The notes beneath the pieces were generated by a model. It saw only the letters and a program-made list of their open reading frames with translations. It had not been told where the DNA came from and did not search any database. Shown here piece by piece: positions 1 to 9,208 of a stretch of DNA of 64,000 nt. This DNA is from Alistipes sp. Lineage in GTDB: Bacteria; Bacteroidota; Bacteroidia; Bacteroidales; Rikenellaceae. The stretch covers positions 186,001 through 250,000 of the forward strand of contig JALENN010000009.1 in the NCBI GenBank assembly GCA_022767745.1, written 5' to 3'. The position numbers and the translations under genes were made by a program. Position 1 is the stretch's first letter. Each line of letters starts with the position of its first letter.

Positions 1-412
1 GGGGTACGCCGCCCAGGATGCCGCCCTTGCGGTTCTTCTTGCGGAGCTTGAGCGCCTCCCAGTTCTTGAGCACCTCGTCGGGCGTGTCGGCGTGGATGTC
101 GTTGTAGACGTGCGGGTGGCGGTATATGAGCTTGTCGCACTCGGCGTTGGCCACGTCGGCGAAGTCGAAGGCGCCGGCCTCCTCGCCCAGTTTCGAGTAG
201 AAGACCACGTGCAGGAGCAGGTCGCCCAGCTCCTCGCGTATGCCTTCCATGTTGTTGTCGGCAATGGCGTCGACAAGTTCGTAAGTCTCTTCTATGGTGT
301 TGTTGCGCAGCGACTCGAAGGTCTGCTCGCGGTCCCACGGGCACTTTTCGCGCAGCGTGTCCATCACCTCGAGCAGGCGCCCGGCGGCTTGGAGTTTGTT
401 TTCGTAGTTCAT
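1..412 (-). CDS. mazG: MazG-family nucleoside triphosphate pyrophosphohydrolase (partial, 3' end outside window)
   Basis: The frame opens at ATG (412-410) and runs off the left edge without a stop, giving about 137 residues. The start MNYENKLQAAGRLLEVMDTL, then CPWDREQT, the helix ending NTIEETYELVDAI and the metal-binding EELGDLLLHVVFYS segment are the hallmarks of MazG. These all-alpha NTP pyrophosphatases remove aberrant or (p)ppGpp-related nucleotides in the cytosol. A start any further upstream would run into the promoter-like element at 436-443. It is divergent from the GH20 gene. The C-terminus is unseen, so a one-domain or tandem-domain form cannot be told apart. Confidence 0.9.
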   Translation of the reverse strand, partial: MNYENKLQAAGRLLEVMDTLREKCPWDREQTFESLRNNTIEETYELVDAIADNNMEGIREELGDLLLHVVFYSKLGEEAGAFDFADVANAECDKLIYRHPHVYNDIHADTPDEVLKNWEALKLRKKNRKGGILGGVP

Positions 413-432
413 GTAAATACAGAATTATCCGT

Positions 433-476
433 TTACAAAGTTACCATTTTTTCGACAGGAAATGTTAACTTTGTAA
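433..476. promoter_or_regulatory. Divergent promoter pair inside an 11-bp perfect inverted repeat
   Basis: TTACAAAGTTA (433-443) and TAACTTTGTAA (466-476) are perfect inverted copies separated by 22 bases. Each holds a TAnnTTTG -7 element: TAACTTTG on plus at 466-473 for the GH20 gene, and the same on minus at 443-436 for mazG. No good TTG box is seen at the usual distance on either side. Most of the symmetry follows from two copies of the -7 motif, but three extra bases on each outer side also match. Confidence 0.55.
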
Positions 477-494
477 CAGATAAATTTCAAAAAT

Positions 495-2684
495 ATGATG
501 ATCAGGCATTTGCTTGCGGCCATCTCCGCGTTGGTGCTCGTCGTCGGCCCGTCTGTGGCCGTGGCGGAGAATATCGTGCCCGAACCTCGAAGCTATGAGA
601 AAAGGAACGGAGTATTTACCATACTAACAACAACTAAGATTACACACTACCCTGAACTCCGTTCCTTGGCAAAGTACCTGGCGGAATTTCTTCCGCTCCC
701 GGTTCGTGAATATAACGGAGAGGCTGGCGGCGATATTGTGTTGCGGCTGAATAAAAATTTGGCCGACGAGGAGTACCGTCTCAGCATCGGCGAGCAGGGC
801 ATCGTGATCGAGGGCGGCGCCTATGGCGGTGCCTTCAACGGCGTGGAGACCCTTCTGCAGCTGCTGCCCGCAAAGGTATATTCAGGTGCGATGGCGCTGC
901 CCGTGATGGTGGGGTGCTGCGAGGTAGAGGATGCCCCGCGCTTTGCCTACCGCGGTTTCATGCTCGACGTCAGCCGCACGTGGATGACGGCCGGCGAGGT
1001 GAAGCGTTTCATCGCCGTGATGGCCCACCACAAGATCAACAAGCTGCACTTCCATCTCACCGACGACGAGGGGTGGCGTGTCGAGATCCTCTCGCATCCC
1101 GAACTGGCCGAGGTGGGAGGCTTCCGCGGCGGTGACTCGCCCGTGGCGGCCATCTACGGCAAGTGGGGCGAGCGCTACGGCGGTTACTACACGCAGCAGG
1201 AGCTGCGCGACATAGTCGATTATGCCGCCGTGCGCAATGTCGAGATCATCCCCGAGATCGACCTGCCGGGACACAGCCGCGACCTTGCGAAGGTGATGCC
1301 CGGGGTGTTGTGCAACTACGAACCAACGCTAACGGCGTCGGCCGGATATGACCGCCGCAACGTGCTTTGCGCTGCGAAGGAGTCTAACTACACCCTGTTG
1401 AAGGATATTTTGGGCGAGATAGCGGCGATATTCCCCTCGCGGTATATCCATATCGGCGGCGACGAGGTCGCCTTCTCGCAGTGGCTTGAGTGTCCCGACT
1501 GCAAGGCGCTGATGGCGGCCCGGGGCATGAAGGACGGCGAGGAGCTGCAGGCCCTGTTCATGGGCCGCCTTGCGGAGATAGTCGAGGGACTGGGAAAAGT
1601 TCCCTGCGTATGGAACGAGGCCGTTGCCGGCGGGCGCTTCACGCGCACCTCGCAGGTGTATGGATGGGAGAGCATAGCGGCTGCGCGCAAGGCTGCGGCT
1701 GACGGCTATCAGACGGTGGTGATGCCGGGGCAGTACTTCTACTTCGACATGCGCCAGAGCCAGCGCGAGGACGGACATATATGGGCCGCGATATTCGACG
1801 CGCGCAAATGCTACTCGTTCGACTTCACGGAGCAGGGCTTTACGGCCGACGAGATGCGCAACGTGCAGGGCGTCGAGGCGAGCTTCTTCAGCGAGGCCTA
1901 TCTCGCGCACCGCGGCATGGAGCCCGATTACCTCTATTATATGACCTATCCGCGCATCTGCTCGCTGAGCGAGATAGGGTGGTGCGGCGACAGCCGTTCG
2001 TGGGATGACTTCTACGGCCGGCTTACGGCGGGCCACTACAGCCGTCTGGCCGCCATGGATGTCGATTTCCGCCTCTTCCCGCCGAAGGTGTCGTATGCCG
2101 ACGGGGTGCTGACGGCATCGGCCGACGACCACTCGCGCCTTTACTATACCGTTGTTGGCGAGGATGGTACGGAGCATGAATATAAGGGCCCCATCACGAC
2201 CGACAAGCCGCAGCTTTATGCCTTTCGCAGCCGTTTCGGCGGGGCCGTGAGCCCCGAGGCGGGTGTCGAGGCGCGGTTCCGCATGGCGCAGCCCGCCGTG
2301 ACGGTGACCTCGTCCATACCTTCAAGCACGCGCTACCCCTACACCAATGCCGCGTCGTACGACGGCCGCATAGCCTACACGGGCCGCACCTGCAAGCTGG
2401 ACGACTGGATTCTCTACACGTTCGACGAGCCTGTCCGCTGCCGCCGAATGGAGATCCGCACGGGTTACATCCAGTTGCGCCGCTGCATCTTCGAGCAGGG
2501 ATACGTCGAGGTGAGCGAGGATGGCGAGACATTCCGCCGCATAGGCGATCTGGAGAGCGGCATAGGTGTTATCGACAACCCCGATTACGCGATCAAGGCT
2601 GTGCGCATAGTCTCGACGAAGGAGGGTAACGGCGAGGCATTCGTCACGCTGCAGTCGCCGTTGGTATATCCCCTGCTGCAATAG
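495..2684 (+). CDS. GH20 beta-N-acetylhexosaminidase, secreted
   Basis: This 729-residue protein begins with a signal peptide (cleavage probably near AVA-EN at about residue 25) and should act in the periplasm or at the surface. After an N-terminal alpha/beta GH20b-like domain comes a TIM barrel with FHLTDDEGW and, near residue 320, HIGGDEV. The last contains the Asp-Glu catalytic pair used in substrate-assisted removal of terminal GlcNAc/GalNAc. The C-terminal 150 residues (from about residue 575) look like the chitobiase-type C-terminal and discoidin-like carbohydrate-binding modules common in Bacteroidetes enzymes. Two ATGs occur in tandem (495 and 498) and either could be used. It is a single gene, likely for mucin or N-glycan trimming, ending at a shared terminator. 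Confidence 0.93.
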   Translation: MMIRHLLAAISALVLVVGPSVAVAENIVPEPRSYEKRNGVFTILTTTKITHYPELRSLAKYLAEFLPLPVREYNGEAGGDIVLRLNKNLADEEYRLSIGEQGIVIEGGAYGGAFNGVETLLQLLPAKVYSGAMALPVMVGCCEVEDAPRFAYRGFMLDVSRTWMTAGEVKRFIAVMAHHKINKLHFHLTDDEGWRVEILSHPELAEVGGFRGGDSPVAAIYGKWGERYGGYYTQQELRDIVDYAAVRNVEIIPEIDLPGHSRDLAKVMPGVLCNYEPTLTASAGYDRRNVLCAAKESNYTLLKDILGEIAAIFPSRYIHIGGDEVAFSQWLECPDCKALMAARGMKDGEELQALFMGRLAEIVEGLGKVPCVWNEAVAGGRFTRTSQVYGWESIAAARKAAADGYQTVVMPGQYFYFDMRQSQREDGHIWAAIFDARKCYSFDFTEQGFTADEMRNVQGVEASFFSEAYLAHRGMEPDYLYYMTYPRICSLSEIGWCGDSRSWDDFYGRLTAGHYSRLAAMDVDFRLFPPKVSYADGVLTASADDHSRLYYTVVGEDGTEHEYKGPITTDKPQLYAFRSRFGGAVSPEAGVEARFRMAQPAVTVTSSIPSSTRYPYTNAASYDGRIAYTGRTCKLDDWILYTFDEPVRCRRMEIRTGYIQLRRCIFEQGYVEVSEDGETFRRIGDLESGIGVIDNPDYAIKAVRIVSTKEGNGEAFVTLQSPLVYPLLQ

Positions 2685-2703
2685 CTGCCGGCATTGTATG
2701 AAA

Positions 2704-2739
2704 CAAAAAAGCCGCACCTTTCGGGGTGCGGCTTTTTTT
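2704..2739. terminator. Bidirectional intrinsic terminator between GH20 gene and pheT
   Basis: An 8-bp perfect stem GCCGCACC/GGTGCGGC with a 6-base loop is flanked by an A-run on the left and seven T on the right. It can end transcripts from both convergent genes. Confidence 0.9.
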
Positions 2740-2756
2740 GTTGCCGTTGTCGACCG

Positions 2757-5219
2757 TTACGATCGGATCTGCGCTCCGGCGCGGGCCTCGAGCTGACGCG
2801 CGAGGTTGGCCATGGCCTTCTCGATGGTCTTGTCGTTGAGCGTCTGCGTCTTGTCCTCAAGCGTGAAGCTCAGGGCGTACGACTTCTTGCCCTCGGGCAG
2901 CTTGTCGCCCTCGTAGACGTCGAACAGGACTACGCGCTTGAGCAGCTTCTTCTCCGTGGCGAAGGCTATGTCGCGCAGCTGCGAGAAGGTGACACCCTTG
3001 TCGACGAGCAGCGCAAGGTCGCGCTTCACCTCGGGGAACTTCGACAGCTCCTCGGCTGCGATACGGTGCTTCGAGGCGGCGTTGATCAGCGTCTCGAACT
3101 CTATCTCGGCGAAATATATCTCCTGCTTGATGTCGAACATGCGGCGCAGCCTGGGCGATACGACACCCATGCGTACGATCTCGCGCTTGCCCTGTGCGAG
3201 CGAGATGGCGTCGGCGAAGAGGTCGCACTCCACGGTCTCGCAGCGCAGCGAGTAGATGTCGATGCCGAAGCGGCGCAGCAGCTTCTCGACGGCGGCACGC
3301 AGCGTGTAGAACGATACGGGCGCGGGCTTCGAGTTCCACGACGGGGCGGCGTCGGCACCCGTCACGGCGATGGCCATGCGGTATTTCTCGCTGTAGCGGT
3401 CGAGCGGTTTCTCGCTCTCGACGCTCTGGTCGTAGTAGTAGCAGTTGCCTACCTCGTATATCTTCAGGTCGCCGTTGCGGTGGTTGATGTTAAGCTGCAC
3501 GGCTTCGAGCGTGTTGAACAGCAGCGTCTGGCGCAGTACGTTGAGGTCGGCGCTCAGGGGGTTGAGTATGCGTACGCATGCCGACGAGGGGTATGACGTC
3601 AGGCCGTCGTAGTAGGCACCCTTGGTGAGCGAGTTTGACATGATCTCGGTGTAGCCGTTGGCCGAAAGGAAATCCGAGGCGATGTTCACCAGGCGGGTCT
3701 TGTCGGGCTTCGGGGCATATGAGAGCGTCGAGTTGACATGCTGCGGGATCTCGACGTTGTTGTATCCGTAGATGCGCAGGATGTCCTCTATGAGGTCGGC
3801 CTCGCGGCGTACGTCGACGCGGTAGGGCGGTACGGCTACCGTGAGCGTGTCGTCCTTCTGCGAGAGGACCTTCACCTCCAGCGCGTCGAGGATCGTGCGT
3901 ACGGTCAGCTCGGGTATGTGCTTGCCCACGAGCGAGTCGATGCGCGTGAACGATATGTCGAACACGAAGTCCTGTGCCGGCGTGGGGTTGATGTCGGTGA
4001 TCTCGCTCGAGATCTTGCCTCCGGCCAACTCCTTCATCAGCAGGGCGGCGCGCTTGAGGGCGTAGACCTGGATGTTGGGGTCGATGCCGCGCTCGAAGCG
4101 GAACGAGGCGTCGGTGTTGAGGCCGTGGCGCTTGGCCGACTTGCGGATCGACACGGGGTTGAAGTATGCGCTCTCGAGGAATACGTTGGTGGTGGTGTCG
4201 CTGATGCCCGAGTCGAGGCCTCCGAACACGCCGCCTATACACATCGGGCGCTCGGCCGAGCATATCATCAGGTCCTCCGACGAGAGCTTGCGCTCCACGC
4301 CGTCGAGCGTGACGAAGGGCGTGCCCTCGGCGCAGTTGCGCACGACGACCTTGCGGCCCTCGATCTTGTCGGCGTCGAAGGCGTGCAGGGGCTGTCCCAG
4401 CTCGAAGAGCACGTAGTTGGTTATGTCGACCAGGTTGTTCTTGGGGTTGATGCCCGCGGCGCGCAGCTCGTTCTGCATCCACTCGGGCGAGGGGGCTATC
4501 TTGCAGCCCGTGACCGTGAGGCCCGCATAGCGCGGAGCGGCGGCGCTGTTCTCGACGACGATCTCGACGGGCATGTCGTGGTTGTCCACGGCGAACGCCT
4601 CGACCGAGGGCAGCGTGAGCTTCACCTGCTTGCCGCGGCTGCGCAGGTAGGCGGCCAGGTCGCGTGCCACGCCTATGTGCGAGGCCGCGTCGATGCGGTT
4701 GGGCGTGAGTCCTATGCCGATAAGGTAGTCGTCCTTGATATGCAGGTAGTCGTGTGCCGGCATGCCCACGGGGGCGTCGGCCGGCAACTCCATGATGCCG
4801 GCGTGGTCCGAGCCTATGCCCAGCTCGTCCTCGGCACAGAGCATACCCATCGACTCGACGCCGCGGATCTTGCTGCGCTTGATCTTGAAGGCCTCGTCGC
4901 CGCCGTTGGGGTAGAGCACCGCACCGATGGTGGCGCAGAGCACCTTCAGTCCCTTGCGGCAGTTGGGTGCGCCGCATACGATGCGCAGCGGGGCCTCGGC
5001 GCCGACCTCCACCGAGGTGATGTGCAGGTGGTCCGAGTCGGGATGGTCCTCGCACTCGACAACCTCGCCGACCACGACGCCCGCCAGACCGCCGCGGATG
5101 GTCTCCACCTTACGGAAATCCTCCACCTCGAGACCTATGTCGGTGAGTATTTTCGCCGTCTCTTCGGCCGAGATGTCGAGGTCGATGTACTTTTTCAACC
5201 AGTTGAATGATATCTCCAT
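2757..5219 (-). CDS. pheT: Phenylalanine--tRNA ligase beta subunit
   Basis: The 820-residue protein is full length for the bacterial beta chain. It starts MEISFNWLKKYIDLDISAEE. The EMAP/OB-fold tRNA-binding domain follows (residues about 40-150, with the VVVGEVVECEDHPDSDHL signature), then the B3/B4 editing domain, B5, the catalytic-like core, and the C-terminal ferredoxin-like anticodon-binding domain. With PheS (not in this window) it forms the alpha2-beta2 synthetase that charges tRNA-Phe and hydrolyses Tyr-tRNA-Phe. It is a single gene here. A TATATTTG element on minus (5267-5260) would start the transcript about 35 bases before the ATG. Confidence 0.97.
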   Translation of the reverse strand: MEISFNWLKKYIDLDISAEETAKILTDIGLEVEDFRKVETIRGGLAGVVVGEVVECEDHPDSDHLHITSVEVGAEAPLRIVCGAPNCRKGLKVLCATIGAVLYPNGGDEAFKIKRSKIRGVESMGMLCAEDELGIGSDHAGIMELPADAPVGMPAHDYLHIKDDYLIGIGLTPNRIDAASHIGVARDLAAYLRSRGKQVKLTLPSVEAFAVDNHDMPVEIVVENSAAAPRYAGLTVTGCKIAPSPEWMQNELRAAGINPKNNLVDITNYVLFELGQPLHAFDADKIEGRKVVVRNCAEGTPFVTLDGVERKLSSEDLMICSAERPMCIGGVFGGLDSGISDTTTNVFLESAYFNPVSIRKSAKRHGLNTDASFRFERGIDPNIQVYALKRAALLMKELAGGKISSEITDINPTPAQDFVFDISFTRIDSLVGKHIPELTVRTILDALEVKVLSQKDDTLTVAVPPYRVDVRREADLIEDILRIYGYNNVEIPQHVNSTLSYAPKPDKTRLVNIASDFLSANGYTEIMSNSLTKGAYYDGLTSYPSSACVRILNPLSADLNVLRQTLLFNTLEAVQLNINHRNGDLKIYEVGNCYYYDQSVESEKPLDRYSEKYRMAIAVTGADAAPSWNSKPAPVSFYTLRAAVEKLLRRFGIDIYSLRCETVECDLFADAISLAQGKREIVRMGVVSPRLRRMFDIKQEIYFAEIEFETLINAASKHRIAAEELSKFPEVKRDLALLVDKGVTFSQLRDIAFATEKKLLKRVVLFDVYEGDKLPEGKKSYALSFTLEDKTQTLNDKTIEKAMANLARQLEARAGAQIRS

Positions 5220-5259
5220 GATATGTCGTGTTTTTAGTTTCGTTCGTGTAAAAGACTGA

Positions 5260-5267
5260 CAAATATA
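5260..5267 (-). promoter_or_regulatory. Putative -7 element of pheT
   Basis: TATATTTG on the minus strand matches TAnnTTTG. The predicted start of transcription lies 30-35 bases upstream of the pheT ATG. The -33 region is poor. Confidence 0.5.
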
Positions 5268-5342
5268 CGAAGATTTCGCGTAATATGATCATCGCGAGGC
5301 CGAAATATGCCCCTCTCCTCGGTGCCGTGCGGCCCGAACGAA

Positions 5343-5376
5343 ACATACCGCCATCCCCGAGGGGGTGGCGGTATGT
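5343..5376 (-). terminator. Intrinsic terminator of the GH78 gene
   Basis: A 16-bp stem (ACATACCGCC... pairing with ...GGCGGTATGT, one wobble pair) sits 25 bases past the GH78 stop codon. On the minus strand it is followed by TTTCGTT. Confidence 0.8.
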
Positions 5377-5400
5377 CATGCGCGCGGGTGGTGTGGCGGA

Positions 5401-8133
5401 TCAGTTGCCGCCCGTGAAGCGGTAGCTGCCCGAGCCCACCTCGATTACCAGTTCGTCGCCCTGCTGCTCGACGCGGCGTACGCCGTCACCCGTCGCGGCC
5501 TTCACGCCGAAGGCGGCGGGTATGCGCAGCGTGGCCGTGGTGTTGCACGGTACGGTTATGTTCCACTCGAAGGTGCCCTCGCCGCGACTCCACTCGCTGG
5601 CGATGGTGCCGTAGGCCGAGTCGAAAGACGTCTTCACGTGGCCGAGACCCTCGGGGAAGACGGGCGACATGTCTATCTTCTTGAATGCCTGGCTGCCGTC
5701 GGCGCACTTGATGCCCGCCAGATCCTCGTAGTACCATATCATCAGGTCGCCCAGCAGCATGACGTGGTTGGCCGAGTTCATCGCCGGGTCGGCCGTGTCG
5801 CCGTTCCAGAGCTCCCATATCGTCGTGGCGCCCTTGGCTATCATGTAACCCCAGCTCGGGTAGTCCTCGTTGGTGGCTATGCGCAGCGCCAGATCCTCGC
5901 GTCCGCGCTCCGACAGGCCTCGCATCAGGTGCTGTATTCCCAGCACGCCGGCGCTGACGTGGCCGTCAAGCTCGACTTCGGTCTTGTGGACGATGTTGTC
6001 GAAGACACGCTCCTCGTAGCCCTCGGGTACAAGGCCCAGGCGCAGCGAGAGGAGGTTGCCCGTCACCGTATTGTTGCCGTAGCGTGCCGTGGCGGGGTCG
6101 AAGAACTGCTCGTTGTAGGCCTTCTTGATGCGGTCGGCCAGCTGCAGGTAACCCTCCACGTCCTCATCCTTGCCGCAGATGCGGGCGAAGCGGGCCATCT
6201 TGTGCAGCAGGTCGTAGAAGACGGTGGTGCTGAGGATCGGGCCTGCGGTCTTGCGCGCGGGGTCCTGCGAGTGGATGAGCGTCTGCGACTCGGGCGGCAT
6301 GCACCAGTCGCCGTAGGTGTCGTTCACGATTACGCCGTTCTGCATCGAACGCTCGCATGTGTACTCGATCCACTTCTTCATGGCGTCGTAGTGGCGTCGT
6401 ATGGCGCGGTCGTCGCCGTAGTGGCGGTAGAGCATGTCGGCGCAGTAGAAGAAGGCCGACGACCACGTCACCTCGTTGTTGTAGAGGGTCCAGTAGCGCG
6501 GCGATACCGACGAGATGGCGCCCTCGGGGCTTTGCGAATCCTCGATGTCCTGCAGCCACTTGTCGTAGAGCAGCGCGTTGCCGAAGATGTAGGCCTCGCC
6601 GCTGGCTCCCGTGGCGCGGTCGCCCAGCCATCCCATGCGCTCGTCGCGCTGCGGGCAGTCGGTGGGCATGCCGCGGTAGTTGCCGCGAATGCCCCAGTAG
6701 GCATTGCGGTGTATCTGGTCGAGCAACGGGATCGAACTCTCGAAGTGTCCCGTCGTGGCCATGTCGTCGTAGAGGACATAACCCGTCATGTCGTCGGCCG
6801 AGGGGGTGTAGTCCAGTCCGTCGATCTCGACATAGCGGAACCCGTGGTAGGTGAAGCTCGGACGCCACTCGAAGGCGCCGTCGCGTGCCGGCGTGTAGAT
6901 GTCCATGGCGCGGGCCGAACGCAGGTTGGCCGTGTAGAGCGTCGAGTCGGGGTTGAGAATCTCGGCGAAGCGCATCGAGACGGGCTTGCCGGCGTGGCCG
7001 TTGAACCTTACGCCGAGCCAGCCGACCATATTCTGGCCCATGTCGACGATGATCTTGCCGTCGGCGCGAGCCGTCACGCTCAGGGGCTTTATCTCATCAT
7101 GTATGGTGATGTTGGGGTTGGGCTGCGCATGGAGCCTGCCTCCGGGATTCTTCATGACGTCGGCGCGTTTCCATGCCGAGTCGTCGTACTGTACGGTGTT
7201 CCACCCCGTAAGTTCGAGGCGGGCGTCGTACTCCTCGCCGTCGAACTCGTTGTTGGCCACGATCGGGCCGCGCGAGGTGACTCGCCACGAGGTGTCGCTC
7301 ACGACGGCCTCCTTGGTACCGTCGGCGTACTCTATCTCGAGGCGCGAGAGTAGCGACGGCAGTCCGAAGTGCATGATGCCGCCCGAGCGCATGGTGAAGT
7401 AGCGGCCGTTGCCGAGCATTACGCCCAGCACGTTGCGGCCCTTGCATATCATGTCGGTGACGTCGTACGTATTATAGTATACGCGTGACGAGTAGAGCGA
7501 CGGCGTGGGCGAGAGGACATCGCCGCTGACACGTTCGCCGTTGATGTATGACTCCGACGAACCCAGTCCGCTGATGTAGAGCACGGCGCGCTTGACCTTG
7601 CCCTTCGTGTCGAACGTCTTGCGCAGGTAGCGGGCCGCCAGGCGGGTGTTGCCCTGATCGGTCTCGCCCTCGTTCGACATGGCGTTCTCGCCGATCCACT
7701 CGGCCTGCCACTCCGACTCGTCGAGGATACCCATCGACCATCGGTTGATCTCGCTCCATCGTCCCTCGCCGAGGTTGGTGTCGACCTTGACGCGCCAGAA
7801 ATACTCGGTGCGCGAGGCGAGGGCCGGGCCGCCGTACTCGACGAGGAGCGAACGGTCGGAGATGACCTTGCCCGAGTCCCATATGAGGTTTTTGCCGCGC
7901 TTGAGGTCTGATGCCGATGCGGCTACCTGTATGCGGTATGAGGTCTGCCGGACGTCGCGGGCGTCGGAGGCCGTGTTCCACGAAAAGAGCGGTCGGGGCG
8001 ATTCTATTCCCGAGGGATTGGTCTTCATGTCGGTAAGCAGACGCTCGGTGCGTACCGGCGCGGCTGCGGTGCAGGTGAGGCTCCATCCCAGGAGCGTGAG
8101 CACGACGAACAGCAGAAATTGTTTCTTGATCAT
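5401..8133 (-). CDS. GH78 alpha-L-rhamnosidase, secreted
   Basis: A 910-residue protein when read from ATG 8133, where a classic signal peptide begins (MIKKQFLLFVVLTLLGWS, Ala-rich cleavage site). The open frame extends 45 codons further upstream, but that part looks like non-coding sequence. Domains in order: an N-terminal fibronectin-like module, a beta-sandwich carbohydrate-binding part with the GNGRYF region, and the (alpha/alpha)6 barrel. The barrel carries the GH78 signature TDCPQRDERMGWLGD near residues 490-505, whose acidic residues include the general acid. The C-terminal beta-sandwich follows. It inverts terminal alpha-L-rhamnose from plant or bacterial glycans in the periplasm. This organism also makes dTDP-rhamnose (rml genes), so substrates could be dietary or microbial. 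Confidence 0.93.
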   Translation of the reverse strand: MIKKQFLLFVVLTLLGWSLTCTAAAPVRTERLLTDMKTNPSGIESPRPLFSWNTASDARDVRQTSYRIQVAASASDLKRGKNLIWDSGKVISDRSLLVEYGGPALASRTEYFWRVKVDTNLGEGRWSEINRWSMGILDESEWQAEWIGENAMSNEGETDQGNTRLAARYLRKTFDTKGKVKRAVLYISGLGSSESYINGERVSGDVLSPTPSLYSSRVYYNTYDVTDMICKGRNVLGVMLGNGRYFTMRSGGIMHFGLPSLLSRLEIEYADGTKEAVVSDTSWRVTSRGPIVANNEFDGEEYDARLELTGWNTVQYDDSAWKRADVMKNPGGRLHAQPNPNITIHDEIKPLSVTARADGKIIVDMGQNMVGWLGVRFNGHAGKPVSMRFAEILNPDSTLYTANLRSARAMDIYTPARDGAFEWRPSFTYHGFRYVEIDGLDYTPSADDMTGYVLYDDMATTGHFESSIPLLDQIHRNAYWGIRGNYRGMPTDCPQRDERMGWLGDRATGASGEAYIFGNALLYDKWLQDIEDSQSPEGAISSVSPRYWTLYNNEVTWSSAFFYCADMLYRHYGDDRAIRRHYDAMKKWIEYTCERSMQNGVIVNDTYGDWCMPPESQTLIHSQDPARKTAGPILSTTVFYDLLHKMARFARICGKDEDVEGYLQLADRIKKAYNEQFFDPATARYGNNTVTGNLLSLRLGLVPEGYEERVFDNIVHKTEVELDGHVSAGVLGIQHLMRGLSERGREDLALRIATNEDYPSWGYMIAKGATTIWELWNGDTADPAMNSANHVMLLGDLMIWYYEDLAGIKCADGSQAFKKIDMSPVFPEGLGHVKTSFDSAYGTIASEWSRGEGTFEWNITVPCNTTATLRIPAAFGVKAATGDGVRRVEQQGDELVIEVGSGSYRFTGGN

Positions 8134-8167
8134 GTTGCGTGTTTTTAATATAGATTGGTATTTTCTA

Positions 8168-8175
8168 CAAAAATA
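8168..8175 (-). promoter_or_regulatory. Putative -7 element of GH78 gene
   Basis: TATTTTTG on the minus strand fits TAnnTTTG, 35 bases upstream of the preferred ATG. This supports the shorter start at 8133. Confidence 0.45.
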
Positions 8176-8225
8176 GGGAAATAATTCCGTACGGCGACTG
8201 TCTGAAATGATTTTGCTTGTTGCCG

Positions 8226-8268
8226 AAATGACGGAGCGCGGACCCGTCGGGCCCGCGCTCCATGTCAT
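8226..8268 (-). terminator. Strong hairpin downstream of the DMT transporter gene
   Basis: A long GC-rich imperfect inverted repeat (GGAGCGCGG pairing with CCGCGCTCC, extended by AATGAC/GTCATT) begins about 17 bases past the transporter stop. No long U-run follows, so efficiency is uncertain. Confidence 0.6.
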
Positions 8269-8284
8269 TAATGTATAGGTACCG

Positions 8285-9184
8285 CTAACGGCTGCCGAAG
8301 TAGAGGAACACCATACCGATGATGATCAGCACCATGTCGACGGCCTTGGCCCGCAGGTTGCGTTCGCGGAAGAGCAGCGCGCCGCATGTGAACGACACCA
8401 CAACCGAGCCGCGGCGGATCATCGACACGACCGATATCAGGGCGTCGGCATCGCTCAGGGCGATGAAGTAGACCATGTCGGCGGCCGTAAGCAGCACGGA
8501 GATCATGGGTATGGCCCACGACCAGTGGAACGCCGTGCCGCGGCTGCGGCCGAAGGCGCGTATGGCGCTCATGGCCACGATCATGATGATGAGCTGGTAG
8601 AGGTTGTACCACCCCTGTACGAACAGGGGCTGCAGGTGCTGCATGAGGTAGCGGTCGTAGAGTCCGCTGGCGGCACCGAGCAGAGCGGCGGCGGCCACGC
8701 ATACGATCCACACGTTGTGCGTGAAGTCGATGCCCTCGCGCCGTCCGGCGCGGCTGAGCATGAAGAGCGACACTACGGCCAGCGCCACACCAGTCCATTG
8801 CAGCAGGTTGAGCCGCTCGCCGAAGATGATGAATGCGCCGAGGAGAACCATCACGGGGCGCGTGGCGTTGATCGGGCCGACGATGGTGATCGGCAGGTTT
8901 TTTATGCCGTAGTATCCGAATGCCCACGACGAGAGCACGATGGCGGCCTTTGCGGCCACGAGCAGGTGGTCGTGTGCCGTGCCGAGGGGTATCTGGTAGG
9001 GGGTGCCGTCAAACCATCCGCCGCCGCAGAGGGCCGAGACGATCGAGGGCAGGAATATGAGCGACGAGAACAGCGTGTTGAGCAGCAGCACCGCCGGGAC
9101 GGAGTTGCCGCGCAGGGCCTGTTTCTTGGCCACATCGTAGAATCCCAGCAGCAGGGCCGAGAGGAATGCGAGTATCAACCACAT
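8285..9184 (-). CDS. EamA/DMT-family inner-membrane transporter
   Basis: The 299-residue protein is almost entirely hydrophobic, with about ten predicted membrane helices. It shows the two-fold EamA repeat typical of drug/metabolite exporters. The first repeat contains FGYYGIKNLPITIVGPINAT and the second contains ALSDADALISVVSMIRRGSV. Substrate cannot be read from sequence; relatives export amino acids or other small metabolites. It lies 24 bases downstream of the UbiA-type gene on the same strand, so the two are probably co-transcribed. Confidence 0.85.
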   Translation of the reverse strand: MWLILAFLSALLLGFYDVAKKQALRGNSVPAVLLLNTLFSSLIFLPSIVSALCGGGWFDGTPYQIPLGTAHDHLLVAAKAAIVLSSWAFGYYGIKNLPITIVGPINATRPVMVLLGAFIIFGERLNLLQWTGVALAVVSLFMLSRAGRREGIDFTHNVWIVCVAAAALLGAASGLYDRYLMQHLQPLFVQGWYNLYQLIIMIVAMSAIRAFGRSRGTAFHWSWAIPMISVLLTAADMVYFIALSDADALISVVSMIRRGSVVVSFTCGALLFRERNLRAKAVDMVLIIIGMVFLYFGSR

Positions 9185-9208
9185 GGCGAGAGTGTTTTGT
9201 GTCGCGGC

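Noticed and set aside
3738..5210. 490-codon open frame on plus opposite pheT
   Set aside because: Antisense shadow of pheT rich in Val, Gly and Arg without any family pattern.
5145..5292. Aromatic-rich mini-ORF before pheT on the minus strand (MIILREIFVYLSVFY...)
   Set aside because: It looks like a second Phe/Tyr leader peptide, but its first part covers the -7 element at 5267-5260, so it is not fully transcribed. It overlaps the pheT start, and no terminator/antiterminator lies between.
8134..8268. N-terminal 45-codon extension of the GH78 gene
   Set aside because: It lies across the probable promoter and has no signal-peptide character, while ATG 8133 starts a clear signal peptide.
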